Assembly (NCBI GenBank): GCA_964350435.1 | Contig: CAYGJS010000001.1 | Span: forward strand, 46,838-110,837 | Source of the DNA: TMED27 sp964350435 | GTDB taxonomy: Bacteria > Pseudomonadota > Alphaproteobacteria > Micavibrionales > Micavibrionaceae | Direction of reading: 5' to 3' | DNA: 64,000 nt | Part shown: positions 25,268-33,489 of the stretch, piece after piece | How positions within the stretch are numbered: the first letter of the stretch is position 1 | Layout: every line of letters begins with the position of its first letter | Made by a program: the position numbers and the translations under genes | Notes under the pieces: generated by a model | What the model was told of the DNA's origin: nothing | What the model saw: the letters and a program-made list of their open reading frames with translations, nothing else | Databases searched by the model: none

Positions 25268-27308
25268 AATAACCCTCCTCAAATTCTGAATATTCGTAAC
25301 CTGTTGTACTTTCCCTTTCGTAGTTTGAATCTACGTTTTCTTTAGGGTTAGGGGTGTAGTGTATTAAGCTGTATTCTTTTCCGATTTTGGAACGGCAAAT
25401 ATCGTCCACTTCTTCAGACCAATTTTTATTTGAAACCAAAATAATAACTTGATCGGAAAGTTCTGGTATGTACCTGGCTATCTTCACACTATGGTCTTCA
25501 TCAGCATTACCAAATGGTGTGTCCATCACTAAGGGGTACAATCCCCCTGTGAAATAATCATGCTTTCCACTAGAGTTGAAACGCTGTTTAGCAATATTTA
25601 TAACGCTAGCAATAAAGCTTAAAGCAGATGCTGCTTTCTGTCCCGAGCTTAGCTCAGGAACTTCAGACTTACCACGCGGAGTATGTTGATAAAATTTTAG
25701 CGAATAGTTCTCATCTATTTCGGCCATGTATTCGTTGCGCAGAATTTGGTCCACAGTATGCTTAACTTTTTCAGATAGACTCTTTCTGATGTCATTAGAT
25801 AGGGAGGAAATTATGTGTGATAAACCTTCTTTTGCTGCTTCTGCAAGTTCAATTTGATCTTCCACCATGCTGGCAGCTTCGCTTTTTGAGGCTTCTTCTT
25901 TATATTGCTTTTCTAGCTCTTTAATTTCCTTTTTCCAATCCTCTATAAGATCGCTGTTCTTCCTCCTATCATAATCCCGTGACTTTTCAATATTTATTAG
26001 ATTCTCCCTTTTAGCCTCTAATTTACCAACCTCTTCATCACCGGCTGTTTTTATTTTTTCACTAATTTGTTCCAATTCCTCTTCTAATTTTTTTATCTTT
26101 CTCTTTTTTTCATTAATTGCTTTAACATTGTTTGTTAAATCTTCCTTCAACTTTTCAGCCTCCTCCGAAAAATTGTTTAATGCACTAGTAGTGACCATGA
26201 AGCCTTCTTCAAGATCCGCTGTTCCAACTTTTTCTGCAAAATCGCTGATATGTTTATGATAGTCAGTGCCTTCAGACAGATCGCTGCCACATATACATTT
26301 ATTGTTTGATAGAAGGTCATCTATGAACTGCCGCTTTATTTTGTAAGGTAATTCCCCTTTTTTCCTTCTATCTTCCAAATCCTCGCTAACTATAGACGCA
26401 GAATCTTTTGTGAATGCCTGGAAACCTCTAGCGTTTATCATTGCACGATTTTGTTCATTAAATGTCTTAATGTCGTCTTTGTAGTTGCTAATATGCTCCT
26501 GTTTCTCTTGTCGATCATTACGATACTTCTCGACTTGTTTGTAATCGCCTAATTTTTCATCAATAATTTTTATTTCTTTATTGGCTTCCAATATAGTTTT
26601 GTCATGATCTTCGTTTTCTTTCAGACAATCAGTAACCTTCTTTTCTAATGCGTCTATTTCAGATAAAATTGCAGCGTCTTTTCCAGATGCATATTTCTTT
26701 TTCTCAGCTTTAAGGGCGTTTCTGATGCCGCCACCCAAATGATCGCAAGCACGTTCCACAATTTCTATGCCCATTAAGTTTTTAATCGCGTCTTTAACAT
26801 TGCTTGAACCTTGGACTGAAGCTAAACTTTGAATATTCTCGCCGTGGAAGAAAAAATAGCTATGTAGGTTCTTGGGTAAGATCCTCTTGACGGATATTTC
26901 GGGGTTGCCTCTGTCGCTCTGATAACCATCAACTACATCAAGATAGGATAAAGATAGTACCGCAGACCCTATTTTTTGTTGATCACCATTCGATTTTCTA
27001 AAAGTCTGCGTCCTAGTGGCTTCGTACTCTTTTTCTTCGTGTTCAAATTTTAATACTACAGATAACTCTATTTCATTTCCCTCGTCACACTCTGTGAATG
27101 CTCTAGTGCTCAATAGCTTTTTATCGCCAGTATCCAAATCAGTGTCTTCATACAATACCCATTTAAAGGCATTGAGAATACTCGTTTTACCACCGCCGTT
27201 TTCACCATGGATAACCGTTATGTTTTTGTTTTCTTTAACGCTAAAATCCAGGTGATGCTCGCCGTAAAACTGACGGAAATTCTTTAAAGTAATACTACGG
27301 ATTTTCAT
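25233..27308 (-). CDS. SMC/Rad50-like ATPase of the Dnd-linked effector operon
   Basis: The 691-residue protein has Walker A at 34-42 (HGENGGGKTS), coiled coils at about 200-290 and 375-510, and a CxC pair at 338-340 (KCICGSDL) placed like a hook. The ABC signature LSSGQKAAS begins near 553 and Walker B (LYPLVMDTPFG) lies near 590. It is DndD-like in plan but clearly distinct in sequence. From memory it would match the ATPase of a Pbe-type module (DndCDEA-PbeABCD), which blocks phage replication without cutting. ATG 27308 overlaps the stop of the 59-residue gene (ATGA), so the pair is coupled. Confidence 0.8.
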   Translation of the reverse strand: MKIRSITLKNFRQFYGEHHLDFSVKENKNITVIHGENGGGKTSILNAFKWVLYEDTDLDTGDKKLLSTRAFTECDEGNEIELSVVLKFEHEEKEYEATRTQTFRKSNGDQQKIGSAVLSLSYLDVVDGYQSDRGNPEISVKRILPKNLHSYFFFHGENIQSLASVQGSSNVKDAIKNLMGIEIVERACDHLGGGIRNALKAEKKKYASGKDAAILSEIDALEKKVTDCLKENEDHDKTILEANKEIKIIDEKLGDYKQVEKYRNDRQEKQEHISNYKDDIKTFNEQNRAMINARGFQAFTKDSASIVSEDLEDRRKKGELPYKIKRQFIDDLLSNNKCICGSDLSEGTDYHKHISDFAEKVGTADLEEGFMVTTSALNNFSEEAEKLKEDLTNNVKAINEKKRKIKKLEEELEQISEKIKTAGDEEVGKLEAKRENLINIEKSRDYDRRKNSDLIEDWKKEIKELEKQYKEEASKSEAASMVEDQIELAEAAKEGLSHIISSLSNDIRKSLSEKVKHTVDQILRNEYMAEIDENYSLKFYQHTPRGKSEVPELSSGQKAASALSFIASVINIAKQRFNSSGKHDYFTGGLYPLVMDTPFGNADEDHSVKIARYIPELSDQVIILVSNKNWSEEVDDICRSKIGKEYSLIHYTPNPKENVDSNYERESTTGYEYSEFEEGYYGRQGQTAVAV

Positions 27309-27484
27309 TTTTTTGCCATCTCCCGAATAGCAGATAATATTCTAGTACAAATTTCATCTTCTAAGCCTTTGCTAAGTGTGCCAATGTGTTTATATTCCTT
27401 TTCTATGGACAAAATTTTTCCAATAAGTTTTTTTACAGAGGGATCTATAGCGGATCCTATTTCAGTCGGCGTATATTCTGACAT
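27305..27484 (-). CDS. 59-residue conserved-looking small protein
   Basis: I found this gene between the helicase and ATPase genes. ATG at 27484 is preceded by AGGAA and the stop overlaps the ATPase start as ATGA. The product starts MSEYTPTEIGSAIDPSVKKL and ends SAIREMAKK. It is charged and mainly helical, with one Cys (DEICTRIL). Ribosome site, exact 4-base coupling and lack of any other use for the 185-base gap support a real gene. I do not recognise the family; it may be an adaptor between helicase and ATPase. Confidence 0.7.
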   Translation of the reverse strand: MSEYTPTEIGSAIDPSVKKLIGKILSIEKEYKHIGTLSKGLEDEICTRILSAIREMAKK

Positions 27485-27493
27485 GTTTTTTTC

Positions 27494-29620
27494 CTAGTGG
27501 TCCATTAAGTTTAATTTTTCTCTGAGGGGTCTTAGAATTTCTAAGGTGTGGCCGCTATTTACTGCATTCATAGAAAACTCATTAATTCTTTCCAATTCTT
27601 TCATAAATAAAGATCTCTCGATTTTATAAGCATTTGTACCATCATAGCAATCCTCTTCTAATCTTGGCATTGCGATGAAATCATAAAGATAAGCATACTC
27701 TTTGTCAGGCGCTTTTCTTAAGATCCTACCTCTGCGTTGTATAAATTGGCGCTTGGTTGTGGATGAGGCCAAAATAAATGCAGTTTCAGTCTTAGGAACA
27801 TCGATGCCTTCATCAAGACATTTTATTGCTATCATCGCCTGGGAGTTTCCACTCTTGAAATCTGCTAATATTCGCTTTCTGCTCTCTTTATCTTCTTCGG
27901 ATGTGAATTTATTTACTTTCATTCCAAGGTGCTTAATTATCGCTTTATTAATCAAGTCAACTTGACGCAACCCATCTTCTTTTGCATCGCTGCAATAAAC
28001 AAGTATGTGTGATTTGGTTTTATATTCTGCCAAAATTTCTATGAGTTTAGTTTTTTTGTTTTCGGCTTTTCCTAACAGGCGAGCCCTTTCAAATAAAAGC
28101 ATGCTGAGGCCTGTAGATTCACCTTTAAGGGCTTCTTCCCCAAGGCGTCCCATAAGTTTTGAAATTTTATTAGATATTACATAGTATTGATCCCATTCAT
28201 CATCTGTCAGTTCAATGATAATTGGGTAATAGTAATATTTACAGAGAAACCCTCTGTCTAAAGCGTCGCCAATTGTAAATTCAATTACTTCATCACCGAA
28301 ATATTTCTGTAATTCTTTTGTTCCTTCTTCATCATATTCTCTATCTGGAGTGGCTGATAAACCTATTCTAAAATTTGCATTCGAAGGCAAAGCTTCTAAA
28401 TTGCTTGCTGCGCCAAGGTTATGCATTTCATCGCCAATAAATAAAAAATCAAACCTTACTGTTTGAATAAGCTTCTGCATGGTAATACCAGTGAACGTTC
28501 TATTAACGCAGACAACGAAGCAATACCCCTCTTTTTCAGTTTGTAAGCTTTGGAGCTGATCTTGTAATTCCGTTTTCCAGGATTCTCGGGAGCCATAACA
28601 TCTTAGAACATCGAAGTTGAATTCCTCAGCCTCTTCAGCCCACTGATCAGCTAATGAAACGAAAGGCACGGAAACAACAATCAGTAAGGGTTTCTTCTTA
28701 TTTTCGACAATATGCTTTAGGATCCTAGTGGATGCCGTTAATGCGGTGGCTGTTTTACCAGAGCCAGTAGCCATGTTAAAAACACCACGACCATTACGGC
28801 TAATCCATTTTGATATAGCCTGTTCTTGGTAATCTCTTAAATTACCTTCATCATCCAATAATTTTCTTGGTACTTGGACTTTTTTGCGGGGACTTACAAA
28901 ACCTTCGGGGAGAATATAAGGGCGCTTTGTCGTAGTTGTAACACTCTTAAATTTTTCTAAAGCTTTTTCGCTAGGATTAAAAACGATAATACTCTCATCT
29001 TGTCCATCCCACATATCTTGAAAATCATATTTTATTTGACGAGTTCGTTCAAAATCTCGTCCGCCTTCCCATCCCAAAAAAACATCAAATCGTTCCCAAT
29101 TATATTGAGCCTGGCCGGTAAGATTATATGATCCGCTAAAGGCTAGTTCATTTCCTTCTGCATCCTTAAAATATCCCATTTTAGAATGTAGTATACCGGG
29201 CAAGTTTTGATCATCAATTACAATGCCCATTTTGAAATCAAGAATGCCATCATAAATTAACCAGGCTATTGCTATACGAGTATCTTCTTTTAGTTGCTCA
29301 AAAAGTGCATCAAAGTTTTTACAAGCCTGTGCTTCTATAGCTTTTGCTTGCCGGCCCTCCTGTTCATAGGCCTGGATCAGCATCTTCCTATCTTGTTCGC
29401 TCAAGTCATAAGGTGAGATAATCCATTTTGCGCGCCCCCCGTTTTTTGCAAAATTGATAATTCCTTCACAGTTATCTTGGATCCATTTGGACGAAAAATA
29501 TCCTACAGCGACATTATAAATCTGGGCATTTGATAGAACTGGCGCAAAAAAATCCTGAATAGGATCTTCTTTTTTCGTTCGATAACTAATTTTTAAATCA
29601 AGTTTTTTAAAAGAGGTCAA
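27494..29620 (-). CDS. PLD-nuclease/superfamily 2 helicase fusion (Dnd-linked restriction enzyme-like)
   Basis: The 708-residue protein joins a phospholipase-D-type domain (one HKD-like motif: His145, Lys147, then GSYN at 163-166) to an SF2 helicase. Helicase motifs are Walker A ATGSGKT (284-290), DEMH (397-400), SATP (422-425) and QRRGR (628-632). From memory it fits the family called DNA phosphorothioation system restriction enzyme. It would move on DNA lacking phosphorothioate and may cut it; a single HKD motif implies dimerisation for cutting. The start appears to be TTG 29620, overlapping the previous stop (TTGA) with GGGGGA upstream. No ATG is found before the conserved-looking N-terminus. 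Confidence 0.8.
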   Translation of the reverse strand: MTSFKKLDLKISYRTKKEDPIQDFFAPVLSNAQIYNVAVGYFSSKWIQDNCEGIINFAKNGGRAKWIISPYDLSEQDRKMLIQAYEQEGRQAKAIEAQACKNFDALFEQLKEDTRIAIAWLIYDGILDFKMGIVIDDQNLPGILHSKMGYFKDAEGNELAFSGSYNLTGQAQYNWERFDVFLGWEGGRDFERTRQIKYDFQDMWDGQDESIIVFNPSEKALEKFKSVTTTTKRPYILPEGFVSPRKKVQVPRKLLDDEGNLRDYQEQAISKWISRNGRGVFNMATGSGKTATALTASTRILKHIVENKKKPLLIVVSVPFVSLADQWAEEAEEFNFDVLRCYGSRESWKTELQDQLQSLQTEKEGYCFVVCVNRTFTGITMQKLIQTVRFDFLFIGDEMHNLGAASNLEALPSNANFRIGLSATPDREYDEEGTKELQKYFGDEVIEFTIGDALDRGFLCKYYYYPIIIELTDDEWDQYYVISNKISKLMGRLGEEALKGESTGLSMLLFERARLLGKAENKKTKLIEILAEYKTKSHILVYCSDAKEDGLRQVDLINKAIIKHLGMKVNKFTSEEDKESRKRILADFKSGNSQAMIAIKCLDEGIDVPKTETAFILASSTTKRQFIQRRGRILRKAPDKEYAYLYDFIAMPRLEEDCYDGTNAYKIERSLFMKELERINEFSMNAVNSGHTLEILRPLREKLNLMDH

Positions 29621-32370
29621 AATCCAAAATCCCCCAATATTTTATCTAGCTCGTCATCTTCTTCATTCTCTGATTTGGATGGTGCTTTTTTTAAACGAGC
29701 GTCTAATTTATATAATTGTAAATTTTCTGTGTGGTCAGAAGATGCTAATTTTTCAATGATTTCATTGGTGTCTGAAGTATACAAAATCACTTTATCGTAT
29801 TCATTAATATAAGTTTGAATGTGCTTTGGTATTTCGCTTAAAGATACCAACTTTCTATTTCGGTTTAATTCATCTTTTTTATCAATCCATGAGATTAGTG
29901 GATAGGTTTTGATTTCTATTCCAACATTTTCAAGGGTGTGTTTTATATATGTGATGGTTTTAGGACCATCTATTAGTGCTAAAAATATAGCATCAGTCAA
30001 ATCTGTTAATGATAAATGCAGAGGAAAAACTCTTTTAATATAGTCATATTGTGAAGGGCCAACTTTTATGCACTCTTCATTAGTATCAAGAGTAATACCT
30101 ATTGTGACGTCCAAGACAGCTCTTTGATTAGATAGCAATGCTTGTAATTCTTTGATTGTAATTGGTCCGTGTTCTTTAACAGCATCACATAGCGTTTCAG
30201 TTAACCCCACAAAGCTTTCTTCAGAGAAATGCTGCAAGCCTACCATTAGTCCTCGACGATATTTAAATCGATTATCATCCTGTAAAATTCCATAGAGCAT
30301 GTACCTATTAAAGGCAGCTCCATAGGAATGTTTGCTCATATAAATTTTTTGATAAAGAACGCCTGCCGAAATATAAATGTCACGCTCATTCAAAAATTTG
30401 TAGCATTCATTTCTTATCTTTAATAGGTCACTTTCACTTAAGTTTATATTTTCATATATATCGTACAATCCTCTTGCAACAATTAGAGCGTCTGGGTGTG
30501 AACCAAGATAATTGCTAATTGTTCCAGAAGAGATGTTCTCATCAAAAAACCGGTTGTAGATTTTAGTTGTGTCTTCTGGCGACATGGCTTTTTTTGCCGC
30601 TCGAAAGACAATTAGTATTTTGTCGTTGGTGTCGATGTTTTTGCGTACGCTGATTATTTTCCCTTGGTCTATTTCAGCTTCAAAATTATTGCATAGTTCA
30701 TCATTAATTCTCGTGGGGTCAAATTCCTTTAACTCTGAATGCAGGTGATTTATTTCTAATGGCCAAGCTCTAGTAGTCAATATTTTCTTTATTACTAAAT
30801 TAAGTTTTTTATTAGGGTCTCCATATGTTTTTATCTCAGCCGTTAGGCGGTTTATATCATCTTGATCAAGGTCGCCTCTTAGCCAGCAATTAGAGATTTT
30901 TTTATGTTTTTTCTTAAAAAAGTTTATTTCTTTTCCGTAGCATACGCACAAGGCAAAAGTTAGAAAGCTATCAAGTTTTCCTATGTTGCTCTTTAAAGCC
31001 TCATGCATCACAAATTTTCTCTGATCGAAAGCAAAAGAAGTTATTTCCTCATATTTTGCATCTACAAATATTTGAAAGGCGCTTTTATAAGTACCCAACT
31101 TCTTGTTAATAATTTTGCTTTGAAGTTGCCTTATGCGCTCTCGTGTTACATTCCAATCTTTTGCTACTTCTTCAAGGGTCTCTTTTTTATTCCCGAAAAG
31201 ACCATATCTTCTTGAAAGGATCTCTAAATCTTTTTGGGATAATTCGGTGAAAATTTTATCCGATAAGATGCTTTCGTTTCTACAGTCTTCTTCACTTAAA
31301 TCATGGGTAAACAGGGAAATTTGAGACAGATCAAAATTTCCCCCTGGCTCATGCTGATCGCCGATATGATCATTAATTTTGGAAACAATTTCTACATATT
31401 TATTACTTTGAATTATAGAGTGTTGATAACAATCAACAAGACGATTTGTTTCATTTTGTGGCACGCCCTTATCTTTAAACAGGCTAACTAAAATCGTGCG
31501 GAATACAGCATCAAACTCATCTGATGATTTTCGCCCATAGTTTTTTATGCGTGCCAGATTTTGTTTGAGCTTGTGGTAATCATAAGCGCAGTCGCATAAA
31601 TTCTTATACTTTTCGGTAGCGCTCTCATTTTTAAAATTGTTCAAAATGTTTTCAAGTCTGACTGATGTAGGAATTGTCTGGAAGCATTCTGGAACGGTAT
31701 AATGAGATAAAAGGTTTTTAATAGAACTGTCATTTATACTGCATCTGGCTGCACTTAAGTTTTCAAGGCTGTGTTTGTATTGCAATAAGTTCAACGAACA
31801 CGATAAAACTTCATCTACATGCTCTTTACCATATTTGGCGACAGCTTCTGATATAAGCTTTGAGAACTGTTGTGCTTCACCTGTATTAAAACCGTAATTA
31901 TTGAACGATAAAAATTCGCTGTTGCTCAAAATTTCTTCAGCTTCAAAACCATCAAGTTTTTTTCCTGAAAAAAAACTTAAAACTTTGCACGTTAGACCTA
32001 TATATTTTTCAAATTCAACGGCTGTTTTTTGTCCGCAGCTACGAACTTTACCTTTAAGCTCTTTGCAAGGATCGGGACACACGAGGTATGTCTCTATACT
32101 TGAAAAAGGAAAGTCATCATTTTTTAAAACATTTTTTAATCGGACGGATAGATCATATTTAGGAATGATTATCTCTAGCGACAGCTCTGGAATGTTTCCA
32201 TGATTATATTTTTCTATCTCATCTGAGGGTGTTTCTATAATCTTTCGAGAAGCAATCCCTGGAAATGAGCCATTTCCCTCTCTATCAAGTCCGGCATACA
32301 CAACTTGTGCTTTGGCCTGAGGGGGGCCTTGCATTATGTTTTTAATTTTTTTAAGGGCATGAGTGAACAT
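29617..32370 (-). CDS. Large protein with alpha-CTD-like repeats and sigma region 4-like HTH
   Basis: This 917-residue protein has three segments that resemble RNA polymerase parts. Residues about 72-125 (LSVRLKNVL...SIETYL...KVRSCGQKTAVEFEKYI) and 235-295 (TSVRLENIL...RIKNYGRKSSDEFDAVF) read like two copies of the alpha-subunit C-terminal helix-hairpin-helix domain. Residues about 378-425 (LSQKDLEILSRRYGL...TLEEVAKDWNVTRERIRQL) match sigma-70 region 4. The C-terminal half (about 550-830) looks like several winged-helix modules. There is no region 2-like part, so it is not a normal sigma factor. It follows the HTH gene by one base and is coupled to the helicase. It may bind DNA, or RNA polymerase, for the defence operon. 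Confidence 0.75.
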   Translation of the reverse strand: MFTHALKKIKNIMQGPPQAKAQVVYAGLDREGNGSFPGIASRKIIETPSDEIEKYNHGNIPELSLEIIIPKYDLSVRLKNVLKNDDFPFSSIETYLVCPDPCKELKGKVRSCGQKTAVEFEKYIGLTCKVLSFFSGKKLDGFEAEEILSNSEFLSFNNYGFNTGEAQQFSKLISEAVAKYGKEHVDEVLSCSLNLLQYKHSLENLSAARCSINDSSIKNLLSHYTVPECFQTIPTSVRLENILNNFKNESATEKYKNLCDCAYDYHKLKQNLARIKNYGRKSSDEFDAVFRTILVSLFKDKGVPQNETNRLVDCYQHSIIQSNKYVEIVSKINDHIGDQHEPGGNFDLSQISLFTHDLSEEDCRNESILSDKIFTELSQKDLEILSRRYGLFGNKKETLEEVAKDWNVTRERIRQLQSKIINKKLGTYKSAFQIFVDAKYEEITSFAFDQRKFVMHEALKSNIGKLDSFLTFALCVCYGKEINFFKKKHKKISNCWLRGDLDQDDINRLTAEIKTYGDPNKKLNLVIKKILTTRAWPLEINHLHSELKEFDPTRINDELCNNFEAEIDQGKIISVRKNIDTNDKILIVFRAAKKAMSPEDTTKIYNRFFDENISSGTISNYLGSHPDALIVARGLYDIYENINLSESDLLKIRNECYKFLNERDIYISAGVLYQKIYMSKHSYGAAFNRYMLYGILQDDNRFKYRRGLMVGLQHFSEESFVGLTETLCDAVKEHGPITIKELQALLSNQRAVLDVTIGITLDTNEECIKVGPSQYDYIKRVFPLHLSLTDLTDAIFLALIDGPKTITYIKHTLENVGIEIKTYPLISWIDKKDELNRNRKLVSLSEIPKHIQTYINEYDKVILYTSDTNEIIEKLASSDHTENLQLYKLDARLKKAPSKSENEEDDELDKILGDFGF

Positions 32371-32371
32371 C

Positions 32372-32554
32372 TTAAACTCCAGCTACATTTTTTTGTTTTT
32401 CTATCCATACATCGATTTCACTTCTACGAAAACGCCAGCTACCACCAACCTTAAAGCCAGGTATTTTGCCCTGAGCAGCAAGCCTGTAAGCCGTTTTCTC
32501 TGCCAATTTGAGGTACTCTGAGACCTCTTTGATCGTCATGATATCGGTTTGCAC
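32372..32554 (-). CDS. Excisionase-type helix-turn-helix DNA-binding protein
   Basis: The 60-residue product (MTIKEVSEYLKLAEKTAYRLA...KIPGFKVGGSWRFRRSEIDVWI) is a textbook HTH_17/MerR-like excisionase-family domain with a wing. The start is GTG 32554, with AGGGA about eight bases before; the internal ATG at 32539 lacks a site. It heads the six-gene leftward operon and ends one base before the next gene. In this setting it more likely regulates the operon than excises an element, though both are possible. Confidence 0.75.
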   Translation of the reverse strand: MQTDIMTIKEVSEYLKLAEKTAYRLAAQGKIPGFKVGGSWRFRRSEIDVWIEKQKNVAGV

Positions 32555-32647
32555 CGCAATTTCCCTTTTTTAATAAGATAATGAGAAAATAGGGCAAAAG
32601 AGAGAAGCGTGCAAGCTAAACCACTACAATATCGAGATGATTTGTGG

Positions 32648-32689
32648 ATTATGCCGGGCTGGTGTGTGGGGAAGGCAGCCCGGCATAAT
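32648..32689. repeat. Perfect 13-bp inverted repeat
   Basis: ATTATGCCGGGCT at 32648-32660 is repeated inverted at 32677-32689 with a 16-base loop. It lies between the omp gene stop (32698) and the start of the AT-rich defence operon. It could be a terminator for the leftward omp gene, although the T-run is weak, or a mark of the island edge. Confidence 0.7.
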
Positions 32690-32697
32690 GCTTTGGT

Positions 32698-33309
32698 TTA
32701 GAACGTATAATTTACGCCCAAGCTGAAGATGTACGCATTGTCGGCGCTATCTTCAAAATCTGCGTCCTGCCATCTCAGCATGCCACGCATATTCCAGTCT
32801 TCTGCAAATTCGTACTGGGCACCAGCGCCAAGGCGGAACTTGGTTTCGGTGGTGTCATCACGAGCAGTTGTAAAACCAATTGTTGTGGCATCGATCTCAG
32901 CTTCGGCTTTGGTGCGCGCAAGGCCGACAGAGCCAATCAGCTCCAGCTTTTTCGCTTCATCAACTGGATAATACCCCATCAGATCAAAGGTGAAAGATTG
33001 CAGCTTCAGGCTGGTATTCACGCCTGTGCCCAAAACATTGTTCACATCTTCTGAGGTAGTACGATTGTAACCAACCTCTACGCCCAGATGGTCGTGGATG
33101 CGCGCGCCCAAATAAATGCCGCCGCCGTTAAAATTGTCTTCATAGACATCGTCAAAGCTGATGCCGTCAACGGATGCGTAATCAACAATGGTGTGCTGGT
33201 ATTCTGCGCCCACATATGGTTTGAAGTAAAAATTGTCCTCTGCTTTTGCAGGGGCTGACATAATTGTTACGGCAGCCGCGCAAAGCAAGGCAGTCTTTAG
33301 ATTTTTCAT
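32698..33309 (-). CDS. Outer-membrane beta-barrel protein (OmpA-like/OMP_b-brl type)
   Basis: The 203-residue protein has a Sec signal peptide (KTALLCAAAVTIMSAPAKA, cleavage near residue 23). About eight amphipathic strands follow (FYFKPYVGAEYQHT; GGGIYLGARI; LGVEVGYNRT; FSLGVNYTF), ending in the C-terminal Phe of outer-membrane barrels. Start ATG 33309 has AAGGAG. It is a simple surface barrel protein of unknown ligand, set between the Dnd island and the WYL cassette. On a prophage it could change phage adsorption, but this is speculation. Confidence 0.8.
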   Translation of the reverse strand: MKNLKTALLCAAAVTIMSAPAKAEDNFYFKPYVGAEYQHTIVDYASVDGISFDDVYEDNFNGGGIYLGARIHDHLGVEVGYNRTTSEDVNNVLGTGVNTSLKLQSFTFDLMGYYPVDEAKKLELIGSVGLARTKAEAEIDATTIGFTTARDDTTETKFRLGAGAQYEFAEDWNMRGMLRWQDADFEDSADNAYIFSLGVNYTF

Positions 33310-33422
33310 TTTCTAAACTCCTTGTTTTAAGTTGAATTGCCCCAGCACGCTGCCGAGATCATTCGACTCATACAGGCTATATACGTCAGTTTCGGTCATG
33401 TCTGAAAAACCCTTAGTTCCAA

Positions 33423-33441
33423 TACGTCCATTTTTGACGTA
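33423..33441. promoter_or_regulatory. Inverted repeat upstream of the WYL gene
   Basis: TACGTC at 33423-33428 and GACGTA at 33436-33441 form a 6-7-6 inverted repeat about 50 bases before the WYL start and about 115 bases before the divergent omp start. It is a plausible operator for the WYL regulator or for both divergent genes. Confidence 0.4.
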
Positions 33442-33489
33442 CATTGTCCCTATGGTGATGTGGAAAATGCCACAGATAAGGGCCGGATT

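Noticed and set aside
25268..25282. TTG start for the dnd_assoc_4-like gene
   Set aside because: The strong GAGGAGGG site would be within the coding sequence; ATG 25267 is correctly spaced from it.
33313..33399. 28-codon leader-like frame ending at the omp ribosome site
   Set aside because: Its stop overlaps the AAGGAG region, which is suggestive, but the frame is short and nothing else supports translation.
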